NCBI GenBank assembly: GCA_937959115.1
Contig: CALGAW010000035.1
Span: 1 to 64,000 of the forward strand
Reading direction: 5' to 3'
DNA: 64,000 bases
Source of the DNA: an uncultured Saprospiraceae bacterium
GTDB lineage: Bacteria > Bacteroidota > Bacteroidia > Chitinophagales > Saprospiraceae
In this document: one piece after another, positions 26,175 through 35,152 of the stretch
Layout: every line of letters starts with the position of its first letter
Position numbering within the stretch: position 1 is the first letter of the stretch
The notes under the pieces: model-generated
The model's database searches: none
What the model saw: the letters and a program-made list of their open reading frames with translations, nothing else
What the model was told of the DNA's origin: nothing
Position numbers and translations under genes: made by a program

Positions 26175-27623
26175 TTATTTCAGCTCCTCTAATTTTTCCA
26201 GGAGCCACTGCTTGTGACTAATTTTCTTAGCTTGCTCAATTGTTTCTAATAGTTTAGGCTTTGTTTTTTTGCTAAACCCATCTCTGTATTGGTGTATGAA
26301 ATAGGCAATGCGTGCAAAGTTGTCATAACTTCGTTTTTCATTTGTAGTTAACTTCTTGTTACGCTTAATGTTTGCTCTAAATGTTTTACAGTGGTTTTCA
26401 AAAGCAAGTGGAGATTTTCCTTCGTAATAACATCTTAATAAGAACGTAGAACGGTTCAAAAAGTAATATTTATCAATATCCGTTTCAATGTTGTTTAAAC
26501 ATCCAATCGCATCATCATATTTATGAGTATAGAAGTAGATCACAGCCTTGTAGAAATGGTATGCGCTGTTATATTGATCAGGGTGAATTTTGCTTTTATA
26601 CGTCTCTAAGAATTCTTCTGCCCATCCTAATTCTCCTACTTGTGCAGCACAACTGATAATGTTTTTTACTCGATTGAGATTGAGATAGCCGTTGGCATAA
26701 ATTAATTCAAAATCAACCGTTAATTTATAGAGTTCAAAGAGTTTATTTCTATAAGCTTCTTTCCCATCAATTATTTTATCGATGCAATAATTTATAGAGT
26801 GGATAAAAAACTCATTGTATTCGTTTTTATCCACTGCTTTAGAGTCCGTGTTTAAAAACAACGTTAAAAATTCATCAAATATTTCTTCATTCTGGGGTTG
26901 TTGGATACAGCGTAACATATTTCGAAACAACAGGCTGATATGATCTTTTGGAAAATTTTCATTTATATAAATCTCATCTTTGTTTTCTACAATATTTAAT
27001 CGAATAAGCTCGTTTTCATTTGAATGTTTTGAAGAGGTAATGTCATTGTATGTTTCAATCTCACAGGCTAAGTTTAATTTTTGAATCCAGTAGTACGAAT
27101 CAATATATTGGGATAGTGTTTTCGGGTTAGAGATGTTATCGCGTCCTACATTTGTTCGTAGAAATTTATGATGTTCAGTTTCGATTAAAAATTGCTCCAG
27201 AAAATGCATTGAATCCCTTTTCTTCATATTGGCAAACCTACTTTTGGTTTCCTTGTAATTCGATTGAAAGTGCTTATGCAATCCCTTTTGCAATTGACAT
27301 TTGAGTAATAAGTGTCTTTTATATAGAAACCTGTTATCTAGTTCTTGATAAACGAGGTGCTTTTCTGCTAGATCTTCAAGTTTGCTCATGAGGGTGTTGA
27401 GCGTTGAGGTCATTTTTTCCTTTTCAGGGAATAGACTGAAGAATAACCACTCTTTTGTTAATCGTTCGTCGTTAAAATTAGGATAAAATGGTTTTAATAT
27501 GTTAAATAATTCTTTACATTTTTCACTAGAATTAAAATATGGTGTATGAACCATTTCTTCCAGTTTTTTAAACTCATGTGCGTCTAAACTCCTCATAACA
27601 AGCAGTAAGCGAATGTTTTTCAT
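26175..27623 (-). CDS. Helical hypothetical protein, TPR-like solenoid
   Basis: 482 residues without signal peptide or membrane segment. It starts MKNIRLLLVMRSLDAHEFKKLEE and is almost wholly alpha-helical. Aromatic residues recur in helix pairs (for example AYHFYKAVIYFYTHKYDDAIGCLNNI), in the manner of TPR or related solenoids. It ends in a basic segment (HKQWLLEKLEELK). I recognise proteins like this as common but unnamed in Bacteroidota; function unknown, probably cytoplasmic scaffold. It is the only intact minus-strand gene within the secreted-protein island, and a decayed paralogue fragment lies at 21560-21850. Confidence 0.7.
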   Translation of the reverse strand: MKNIRLLLVMRSLDAHEFKKLEEMVHTPYFNSSEKCKELFNILKPFYPNFNDERLTKEWLFFSLFPEKEKMTSTLNTLMSKLEDLAEKHLVYQELDNRFLYKRHLLLKCQLQKGLHKHFQSNYKETKSRFANMKKRDSMHFLEQFLIETEHHKFLRTNVGRDNISNPKTLSQYIDSYYWIQKLNLACEIETYNDITSSKHSNENELIRLNIVENKDEIYINENFPKDHISLLFRNMLRCIQQPQNEEIFDEFLTLFLNTDSKAVDKNEYNEFFIHSINYCIDKIIDGKEAYRNKLFELYKLTVDFELIYANGYLNLNRVKNIISCAAQVGELGWAEEFLETYKSKIHPDQYNSAYHFYKAVIYFYTHKYDDAIGCLNNIETDIDKYYFLNRSTFLLRCYYEGKSPLAFENHCKTFRANIKRNKKLTTNEKRSYDNFARIAYFIHQYRDGFSKKTKPKLLETIEQAKKISHKQWLLEKLEELK

Positions 27624-27677
27624 TTTTGAGTAGTATTTAAAATGGATGATTAATGCTGTTCATATTATAAAAAAACA

Positions 27678-27756
27678 AATGGCAAAGTAGTTTAGATTGT
27701 AAAACTTATTAAAGATAGTAATTCTGATATTTACTTTGTATTTTGATTGACAATAA
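27678..27756 (+). promoter_or_regulatory. Conserved upstream block, copy 1 (M4 protease gene)
   Basis: 79 bases aligning without gaps to 35040-35118 at 54 of 79 positions. Identities concentrate in three blocks: AATGGCAA, AGATTGTAAAA and GATATTTAC.TTGTA.TTTGATT. ending ACAAT. The last block holds a candidate -7 box and a partial inverted repeat TTGT-N10-ACAA. It ends 10 bases before the ATG. Confidence 0.55.
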
Positions 27757-27766
27757 ATCCAGTTAA

Positions 27767-30700
27767 ATGAAAAAGTTTTTTGTCCTAACTACTTCATTAA
27801 TTTTAATAACACAACTGTTTTCACAAACGAACGTCCTTGGAGTTGACCAGTTATTAAAAAACGAAGTAAAACTTAAGTCGAATTCTTTCCAAGAGAAACA
27901 GATTGCTGGCCACCTGCATATAAACAAGGAGCTAAAACTAACTGCCAATCAGTTTGTAGAAGGCAACAAGCACTTCCTATGCGCAAACCCGAAATCAAAC
28001 CTCCAGAAAACAGCCACCCAAAAAAGCAAAGATGGAAGAACACATCACCGGTATCAGCAAACTTGGAACAACATTCCAATTGAAGGGCAATATGTCCTTC
28101 TGCATGAAGAAAACGGCACATTACAATCAATCAATGGAGCATTGGTCGCCGAATTGTCAATCAATACACTGCCAGGACTAACCGAAAGCCAAGCATTGGC
28201 AAAAGTGCAACAGCCTACAGTTGAGTACGCTTGGGAAAACGCAGACATGGAATCTGAATTACAACTTGTAAATGGAAATCGAGATGCGACCTATTTCCCT
28301 AAAGGAAAACTGGTTATTTATGCTGGCGACCAAACTCCTTCTTCAAAACCGAATTACAAATTAGCATGGAAATTTAAACTATACAGCATCAAGCCGCACG
28401 ACCATGTACAACTAATTGTAGATGCACACACTGGAACGATCCTCCAGGAAACATCTCTAATGAAACACAACCATGTTCAAGGCAATGGCGTAACCACTTA
28501 CAATGGCAACAATAGTTTTACCTGTAACCACAAAAACCATCATTACGAACTAGACAACGCCAAGATTGAAACTAGGAAGTACACAGGTTCCTACTACGGA
28601 AATGGTCAACCGTTTTCTAGTTTTGACACGACTTGGACGGGAGACGCTGCTGCATTAGACGTGCATTGGGGAACCGAAAAGTTCGTTGAATTTTTAAACA
28701 CTGAGCTAGGGAGAGACGGCTATGATGGCAATGGCAAGAAAATCAAAGCGCTTGTCGGCTATCCGTTTCAAAATGCTTTTTGGAATGGATATTTCCTAGG
28801 CTACGGCGTAGGAGATAACAACACCATCTCTTCTCCAACTTCCATTGACATTGTAGGACACGAATACACCCACGCCATGCTAGATGAGATCGTCGGTTTC
28901 CAGTACGGTGGAGAAAGCGGCGCCATTGAAGAAGCCTACAGTGACATCTTTGGTGAACTGATCGAAAATTATGTAAACGGAACAGCAGACTGGAAATTTG
29001 GTGCAGAGATCACACAAACAAATGGCGTTCACAACAATCTAGGACTAAGAAACTTAGCAAACCCCAATTTGCATAATTCACCTTCCGTTTATCAAGGAGC
29101 ATATTGGCACACAAGTCCATCGGATAATTATGGCGTGCATACCAATTCGTCCGTTTACAGTTATTGGTTTCACCTAGTCGCTTTTGGAAATGGGTCCACA
29201 GTCAATGGTATTGGGCTTTCTCCTGCTACTGATTTGATTTATGAGACCTTGTTCTATCTACAACCATACTCAGACTATATCGACTTAAGAAGTACCTCTG
29301 TTGCTACGGCAAGCAATTTGCCTCAATTTACACCTGCAATGATTGCAGATGTAGAAGCTGCTTGGAACGAGGTTGGCCTTGGGCAGTCTAGTTCAGGAAC
29401 AATTACTGATATTGTTCCAGGTTCAGGTGCTACGATTTATGCTGAATCTCCTACGTTAATTAAGTGGGATACAAGCCTGTCTGTTTCAACAGTAGACTTA
29501 AAATATTCCTTGAATGGTGGCGTGTCATGGAATGACATAGCTTCGAATGTATCTTATGCGTTGGGAGAGTTTTTATGGCTGGTTCCTCAGGTCTATTCAT
29601 ACTCGGTTCTTATTCAGGTGTCAGAAAGTGGTAATCCTGCGGTGCGTGGTACTAGTAATGGTTACTTTACTATAAAAAACACAATTAATCTGCCACCTGT
29701 TGCATGGTACGATGAGATTTATACCACACAAGGGTTTTTTCTAGAGTTTCAGCCCTGGTTAAATGATTGGGATGAACAATCATTGGATATAAATTCTGTC
29801 TCCATTGTTACTGATTTATTACCGAACGTAGGAACGACCTCTATTTTCACAGGTGGTAACATTCGAATAAATATTGATTCTTCCTTCGTAGGTGTAGCAA
29901 GTTTCTTGTACAGCATATGTGATATGGGCGCACCAGTTCTCTGCGATACAGCAGAGGTAAACTTATATATTTCAAAGGGAGCGAAGCAGCAATGGGCAAT
30001 GGATGATTGGGGAGTACTAAATTTGAATGATACACTTTCGCGAAACCTATTGGCAAATGATTATTTATTGGATACAAGTTGGCATTTTGCGGGATGGTCT
30101 ATCATCAATTCAACCCATGGTACCATTACGGTTGATTCATTGAATGGGGATTACGTATATCTTCCAAGCGCATTAGGAAGAGACAAAATTTCTTACATTG
30201 TTTCGAATGGCACAATACAGGATACTGCTGATTTACATTTGTTTGTAGTGGAGGATAGACCGTTGGCTAAAGATTCTATGGATCTTGTGATCTTGTACGA
30301 AATGACTGACGGAATAAACTGGGCGAACAGCTGGGATCTGACAACGCCTGTTTCTGGGTGGCATGGCATCACAAAAGTGAACAATGAAGTCCAAAAGCTT
30401 GAATTATTTAGCAATAACTTGTCAGGCACGGTTCCAGACTTTTCAAGTCTTAACAATCTAGAGGAAATCAATTTTTATGACAACCAACTATCTGGTTCTA
30501 TTCCAGATTTTTCGAACCTTAATAATCTTGAGCTCATAAATATTACGTTAACTCAACTAACAGGACAACTACCAGATTTTACGAACCTAAACAACTTAAA
30601 AATCTTAAATCTTAATGGGAATAACTTGACGGGACCGCTCCCTGATTTCACAAACCTTAATAACCTTGAGCAGCTGTATCTCAGTACAAATCAACTCAGT

Positions 30701-33535
30701 GGGCCGCTTCCAGATTTTTCAAATTTAGGGAACCTTAAATCACTAAATCTCGAGAACAATCAATTGTCAGGGCCGCTTCCAGATTTTTCAAACATTGGTA
30801 ATCTTGAACGATTAGAATTGTCTGCAAACCTCTTAGTTGGGCCGCTTCCTGATTTTTCAAACCTAAGTAATCTTGAATATTTAAGTTTTAACGTCAACCC
30901 TTTAAGAGGTTATATACCAGACTTCTCAAATCTGCCTAATCTTGAAACTCTAGATGTTGATGAATGTCTAATGGAGGGGCAAATTCCCGATTTTTCAAAC
31001 CTTAGTAAGCTTAAAATCGTGAAGCTTAGTTATAATCGGTTTTCCAGCACTCTGCCTAATTTTCAATACATCGATAGTCTTATAAAAATAGAAGCGGGTG
31101 AATGTGGACTATATGGACCACTTCCAGATTTCTCAAACCATAAATACCTTGAGTCTATATCTCTCGACGACAACCAGTTAACAGGACAACTTCCCTCCTT
31201 TTCGAATAATGATAGTCTAATAGTTTTGGATGTCAATAATAATCAACTAACAGGGCCACTTCCATCCTTTTCAAACTCAGGAAAACTTAGAACTTTAGAT
31301 CTTAGTCACAATCAATTGACAGGTCCACTTCCTTCCTTTTCGAACTTGACCAATCTAATAAGGTTACAACTGAATAATAACCAGTTATCAGGTCCACTTC
31401 CTTCTTTTTCGAACTTGACCAATCTATCATGGTTACACCTGAATGATAACCAGTTGACAGGAGATTTTCCAGATTTTTCAAATATGAATAACGCACCCTG
31501 GCTATTTCTAGATTCTAATCAATTAACGTTTGCAGGTTTGAAAGTTTGTTTAAGTAATTCACACAGTACTTACTGCACGCCTCAAGGAATTATTCCAGTT
31601 ACTAGATCTTCAGGAAGCCTAATGGTAAACCCTGGAGGAGATATAACTATAAATAAGTATTATTGGAATCGTATTGAGGACAATTCTACTCAATTTATTC
31701 AAGGATCAAACTATTTTACGCCTAGTATAGAAGGTCATTATTATGTTTGGGTTGAAAATGATACGATTTCTGATTTATGTTTCCCTCTAAACGATCCTTT
31801 AATTTTAAAATCAGATACCATTTACTTTCAACCGCGTTGCAATGTTTCCTCTTCTCCTGCCGTGTCTAAAATCCTTTGTGTCGCAGACTCCTTAGAAGCT
31901 CGACTGCAAGAAATGCAATTTTATAAATGGTGGTTGAATGGTAATATCGTTGGAACCACTACAAAATTAGCAGTTTATGAATCTGGCATTTACATTCTTG
32001 AATCTCAGGACAGTTGCCTGAATCCTGTTGTGTTTGATACCATCACAATTACGATTGACACCACATGTATTCATCCTGGAGACACGAATCTAGATGGCGT
32101 TGTCAATCATTTTGATTTACAAAATATTGGATTACATTTTGGGGCAACTGGCCCGCCACGAACTAGTGATCCAACAATCTTTTCGCCGATTGTTGGTGGG
32201 GATTGGGCACAACAAACGAATTCGGGATTAGATTTAAAACATGTAGATGCGAATGGTGATGGAATCATAAATGCGTTGGATACGACAATTGTCTTGTTGC
32301 ATTATGGTAAATCTTGGGGAACCTATGTCCCTCCAATAGATTCAGCGATCAGCCCGATTCGGATAATCCCTGAGATAACAACAGTTCCGCAAGGAGTGAA
32401 TGGTGACTTTACTGTTAAATACACCCTAGAAAATACGTTAAATACTTCGATCAATTTATATGGATTAGCTTTTGAGACAATTATCCAAGCGCCTGTTGTG
32501 ATGGATGATCAAATTCAAATAGACAGTTTTCAATTACCAGGAGCACCCCAGTTTCTTTTTATATCTGAATCTGCAGATACAAATGTTGTACAAACCGCAT
32601 TTATAAAAACAGATTTATTAGATGAAGTCATACAAGATTCTACCACCGCACTGTTTTCTGGTTCATTAGGTACTGAGAAGGACCTGCCTTCAGGCGATAC
32701 CGTCAGTGTCATCGAGTTGTTTGTTGATAATATTCGCTTAACCACCGTAAATGGCACTATGGGAACTGGGCAATTTGACATCCCTATACAAGGAGTAGCA
32801 ACGACTATTTTGTTTACTGAAAACCTTGCGTTTACAACAACACCGACAACAGTAAACTGTAGTGCAAATGGAGTGATTAATATAGATATAATTAAGGGAA
32901 CTCCGCCTTATCAATACCAATGGAGCAACGGAGCAATCACAGCATCCAACACTGGACTCGCAACAGGTACCTACCAAATAACCGTTTCAGACGCACTAGG
33001 TAACTCCGTCACTGCAGAATCAACCGTCGAAGGGATAGACGGTATAGCATCCAACCCCGTGCTTGTTCATCCTACAAGCGGACAGTCGAATGGCTCAATC
33101 GCTTTAAATCTTACAGGAGGTAGTGGCAATTATGAAGTGCAATGGAGCGCTAACGCTAATGGTATGACGGGTGCTACCATTAATAATCTTGCACAAGGAA
33201 CCTATACCGCTTTAGTTGAAGATGAAAATGCTTGTATAGAAAGCTTTTTGTTTGAACTTCCAACAGATACAGGTGTAGAGGATCCAACTAGCCACTCGTT
33301 TCATGTGTTCCCAAACCCTTCAAACGGGTTGTTTACCGTTGAACTGATTTCAGCAAAGCAGCTAACTTTGAACGTGTTTGATGCCCTTGGTCGGACAGTT
33401 CACAAGTCTGAATACTCCAATGTTTTGGAGGGGCAAAAAGAACTGATAAACCTTTCAGAATTTGCTAGAGGCATTTACTATATCCAGTTGCAGAAAGGGG
33501 ATAATTTTTATACTGAGAGAATTGAGATCCATTAG
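27767..33535 (+). CDS. Giant secreted M4 (thermolysin-like) metalloprotease with leucine-rich repeats, dockerin-like and SprB-like domains and T9SS sorting domain
   Basis: 1922 residues. Signal peptide MKKFFVLTTSLILITQLFSQ; FTP/PepSY-type propeptide to ~residue 235. The peptidase has zinc site HEYTH at 365-369 and the third ligand in GAIEEAYSDIFGE (~388-392). Residues ~545-830 contain beta-sandwich and cadherin-like repeats. Residues ~838-1255 are about 16 leucine-rich repeats of the LSGPLPDFSNL.NLE.L.L..NQ type. Residues ~1435-1510 hold two dockerin-like loops (DTNLDGVVNHFDLQNIGLHFG; cited as DTNLDGVVNHFD, and DANGDGIINALDTTIVLLHYG). A SprB-like repeat is at ~1690-1760 (GTPPYQYQWSNG). The T9SS type A sorting domain is at ~1845-1922 (FHVFPNPSNGLFTVEL). 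Probable surface protease and adhesin. Promoter region shared with the LVIVD gene. Confidence 0.88.
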   Translation: MKKFFVLTTSLILITQLFSQTNVLGVDQLLKNEVKLKSNSFQEKQIAGHLHINKELKLTANQFVEGNKHFLCANPKSNLQKTATQKSKDGRTHHRYQQTWNNIPIEGQYVLLHEENGTLQSINGALVAELSINTLPGLTESQALAKVQQPTVEYAWENADMESELQLVNGNRDATYFPKGKLVIYAGDQTPSSKPNYKLAWKFKLYSIKPHDHVQLIVDAHTGTILQETSLMKHNHVQGNGVTTYNGNNSFTCNHKNHHYELDNAKIETRKYTGSYYGNGQPFSSFDTTWTGDAAALDVHWGTEKFVEFLNTELGRDGYDGNGKKIKALVGYPFQNAFWNGYFLGYGVGDNNTISSPTSIDIVGHEYTHAMLDEIVGFQYGGESGAIEEAYSDIFGELIENYVNGTADWKFGAEITQTNGVHNNLGLRNLANPNLHNSPSVYQGAYWHTSPSDNYGVHTNSSVYSYWFHLVAFGNGSTVNGIGLSPATDLIYETLFYLQPYSDYIDLRSTSVATASNLPQFTPAMIADVEAAWNEVGLGQSSSGTITDIVPGSGATIYAESPTLIKWDTSLSVSTVDLKYSLNGGVSWNDIASNVSYALGEFLWLVPQVYSYSVLIQVSESGNPAVRGTSNGYFTIKNTINLPPVAWYDEIYTTQGFFLEFQPWLNDWDEQSLDINSVSIVTDLLPNVGTTSIFTGGNIRINIDSSFVGVASFLYSICDMGAPVLCDTAEVNLYISKGAKQQWAMDDWGVLNLNDTLSRNLLANDYLLDTSWHFAGWSIINSTHGTITVDSLNGDYVYLPSALGRDKISYIVSNGTIQDTADLHLFVVEDRPLAKDSMDLVILYEMTDGINWANSWDLTTPVSGWHGITKVNNEVQKLELFSNNLSGTVPDFSSLNNLEEINFYDNQLSGSIPDFSNLNNLELINITLTQLTGQLPDFTNLNNLKILNLNGNNLTGPLPDFTNLNNLEQLYLSTNQLSGPLPDFSNLGNLKSLNLENNQLSGPLPDFSNIGNLERLELSANLLVGPLPDFSNLSNLEYLSFNVNPLRGYIPDFSNLPNLETLDVDECLMEGQIPDFSNLSKLKIVKLSYNRFSSTLPNFQYIDSLIKIEAGECGLYGPLPDFSNHKYLESISLDDNQLTGQLPSFSNNDSLIVLDVNNNQLTGPLPSFSNSGKLRTLDLSHNQLTGPLPSFSNLTNLIRLQLNNNQLSGPLPSFSNLTNLSWLHLNDNQLTGDFPDFSNMNNAPWLFLDSNQLTFAGLKVCLSNSHSTYCTPQGIIPVTRSSGSLMVNPGGDITINKYYWNRIEDNSTQFIQGSNYFTPSIEGHYYVWVENDTISDLCFPLNDPLILKSDTIYFQPRCNVSSSPAVSKILCVADSLEARLQEMQFYKWWLNGNIVGTTTKLAVYESGIYILESQDSCLNPVVFDTITITIDTTCIHPGDTNLDGVVNHFDLQNIGLHFGATGPPRTSDPTIFSPIVGGDWAQQTNSGLDLKHVDANGDGIINALDTTIVLLHYGKSWGTYVPPIDSAISPIRIIPEITTVPQGVNGDFTVKYTLENTLNTSINLYGLAFETIIQAPVVMDDQIQIDSFQLPGAPQFLFISESADTNVVQTAFIKTDLLDEVIQDSTTALFSGSLGTEKDLPSGDTVSVIELFVDNIRLTTVNGTMGTGQFDIPIQGVATTILFTENLAFTTTPTTVNCSANGVINIDIIKGTPPYQYQWSNGAITASNTGLATGTYQITVSDALGNSVTAESTVEGIDGIASNPVLVHPTSGQSNGSIALNLTGGSGNYEVQWSANANGMTGATINNLAQGTYTALVEDENACIESFLFELPTDTGVEDPTSHSFHVFPNPSNGLFTVELISAKQLTLNVFDALGRTVHKSEYSNVLEGQKELINLSEFARGIYYIQLQKGDNFYTERIEIH
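30406..31530 (+). repeat. Leucine-rich repeat array within the M4 protease gene
   Basis: About 16 units of 69 bases (23 residues), most encoding variants of 'LPDFSNL.NL..L.L..NQL(S/T)G'. Several adjacent units are close at DNA level (for example 31310-31440: CCACTTCC(T)TC.TTTTCGAACTTGACC twice), indicating recent unit duplication. Confidence 0.75.
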
Positions 33536-33624
33536 TTTGCGGATGTTGCCCTCCATCTAACTTCTGGTATCATTATAAGATATGGGATAATTCTTCCCAA
33601 ACAATAGTTTATGGGATATATTAT

Positions 33625-33661
33625 TGACCTCCTTGAAAAAGTTTAAGGGGGTCACTTTTTT
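33625..33661 (+). terminator. Strong intrinsic terminator after the M4 protease gene
   Basis: TGACCTCCTT (33625-33634) pairs with AAGGGGGTCA (33645-33654), ten pairs with one G-U, followed by C and T6. Confidence 0.85.
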
Positions 33662-34059
33662 ACTGAACTGACTTAGCTCTTCGATTTAGCTGTTGAACAA
33701 ACAAATTGAAACAGACCAATGACATCATCTTGGAACCATTCATTATAATGAATTTGAATTTAAAAATAATAAAATAGTATATGAAAATATTCTTTGGCAA
33801 AATAATTTTAATTGTTAAATTTTTCTTACTAAGGATGAGATACCTTTAAGTATTGATTCGTGAGAAATCGAAAGGAACATTCTTAGAATATGAGTACTGA
33901 ATCATTTTTTACAGACTAATTACGTGTATACTATTTTCAAGGTGTCTAGTTAGTGAAAAGAATTTACTAATTGGTCAAGCTAGCATTTGAAGTTTTTCCT
34001 CCACATTTAAAAGCTTTTACTTGGTTTGTGTTTTAATTATCCACTAAAAAAATGAAAAA
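33662..34059. other. Intergenic region without recognised features
   Basis: About 400 AT-rich bases. I see no reading frame, hairpin or repeat of note between the terminator and the next gene. Confidence 0.4.
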
Positions 34060-34584
34060 ATGAAAACTAAATCTCTACTACTTATTACCTGCCTCATATT
34101 ATCATCAGTAGCATTCGGACAAAAAGAAGGGAATGTATGGTATTTTGGTGAACAATTAGGCCTAAATTTTAATTCAAATGTTCCGTTCATAGATTCGAAT
34201 AGTCTGATGTCTACCATTCAAGGTGCTGCAACTATTTGCGACGCTTCTGGTAATCTACTGTTTTACACCAATGGAGGAGACAGGCTTTTTCCAGGTTCTA
34301 ATTCGGTAGATCCCGGAAAAACTAGAATTGATCATTTAGATCATGACAATAACATCAGGATTTTTCCAAATCCTTCCGATGGGGTAATAAATTTTGAACT
34401 GTCTCTTGAAGCAGAAAGGATTCAGTCAATCGAAATTTTGAATATTGAATCAAAGATTCTTATTAATCGAACAGGCACGGATATCCAAAATATAAACATT
34501 CAAGATCTTAGTACTGGAGTCTATTTTGCTCGGTTAACAACTAAAGGTGGGCAAGTGATTACTAAACGGATAATGAAATATTAA
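34060..34584 (+). CDS. Shrunken secreted protein: propeller N-terminus joined to a T9SS sorting domain
   Basis: 174 residues. Signal peptide MKTKSLLLITCLILSSVAFGQ. Residues 22-85 (GNVWYFGEQLGLNFNS ... ATICDASGNLLFYTNGGDRL) match the first blade found at the start of very large Bacteroidota surface proteins of the 'NLLFYT(D/N)G' type. That is followed within ~25 residues by a complete T9SS type A sorting domain (IRIFPNPSDGVINFEL ... GVYFARLTTKGGQVITKRIMKY). The usual several hundred residues of propeller, PKD or Ig-like domains are absent. I infer an internal in-frame deletion; the remaining protein could still be exported. It may be a functional mini-cargo or a decaying gene. Confidence 0.7.
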   Translation: MKTKSLLLITCLILSSVAFGQKEGNVWYFGEQLGLNFNSNVPFIDSNSLMSTIQGAATICDASGNLLFYTNGGDRLFPGSNSVDPGKTRIDHLDHDNNIRIFPNPSDGVINFELSLEAERIQSIEILNIESKILINRTGTDIQNINIQDLSTGVYFARLTTKGGQVITKRIMKY

Positions 34585-35039
34585 GTTTGCGAATTTTACA
34601 AGGAGTGTTAGCTTACGACCTTTATTGAAATAGGGACTTTTAACAAGTATACAGAACTCACTTTGCTCTTCTTTTGTGCAGGAACGAACTAGGGTAATTA
34701 TCTAACGTTCTCGTGAATTCCATGATTTTTCAAACTACACATAAAAAGTAATAAACCAGTTATTACAACAAATAGGTTTTTCCATTTTAATTTATTGTAA
34801 ATAAGTCAATTGGCAGTTAAGAACGATTCTTTTAATTGGCTGTTTTTAGCTATTTGGGTTCAAAATTTCAATGCAGTCTTGGTTTGGGTTTTTTTATTTT
34901 TACAATAACAGATTTTAAATGAAGATCTAAAAATTTAGTTATTACAACAAACCAAACAATGGCCTTTTTAATAGTTGAATAAAATAAATTATTCTATGCC
35001 TAAAATAGGTTTGCATGTTTATTATATGTTAAAAAATTA
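34585..35039. other. Intergenic region with a 15-bp direct repeat and a relic of the palindromic element
   Basis: AGTTATTACAACAAA occurs twice, at 34758-34772 and 34937-34951. AGCTATTTGGGTTCAAAATT (from 34848) resembles the left arm of the 168-bp palindrome (AGCTTTTGGGTTCAAAATAC from 5077). No reading frame is convincing. Confidence 0.4.
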
Positions 35040-35118
35040 AATGGCAATTATATTGAGATTGTAAAATATTGTCAAAGGATAATCCAAGATATTTACATTG
35101 TAATTTGATTTACAATCA
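35040..35118 (+). promoter_or_regulatory. Conserved upstream block, copy 2 (LVIVD gene)
   Basis: Ungapped match to 27678-27756. Here the last block contains a perfect inverted repeat ATTGTAA-N6-TTACAAT (35097-35116), and ATTGTAA also occurs as a single half-site in the middle block. TTTACATTGTAATT is additionally identical to 8640-8653. It ends 34 bases before the chosen ATG. Confidence 0.55.
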
Positions 35119-35152
35119 GAAAAATTTAAAACAATTCAAAAATACATTTATT

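Noticed and set aside
30406-31530. Possible CRISPR-like array suggested by regularly spaced short repeats
   Set aside because: The period is 69 bases in an open frame and encodes leucine-rich repeats; there are no constant direct repeats with unique spacers.
35069-35152. Upstream TTG start for the LVIVD protein
   Set aside because: It would translate the conserved upstream block; the ATG at 35153 is followed by a proper signal sequence.
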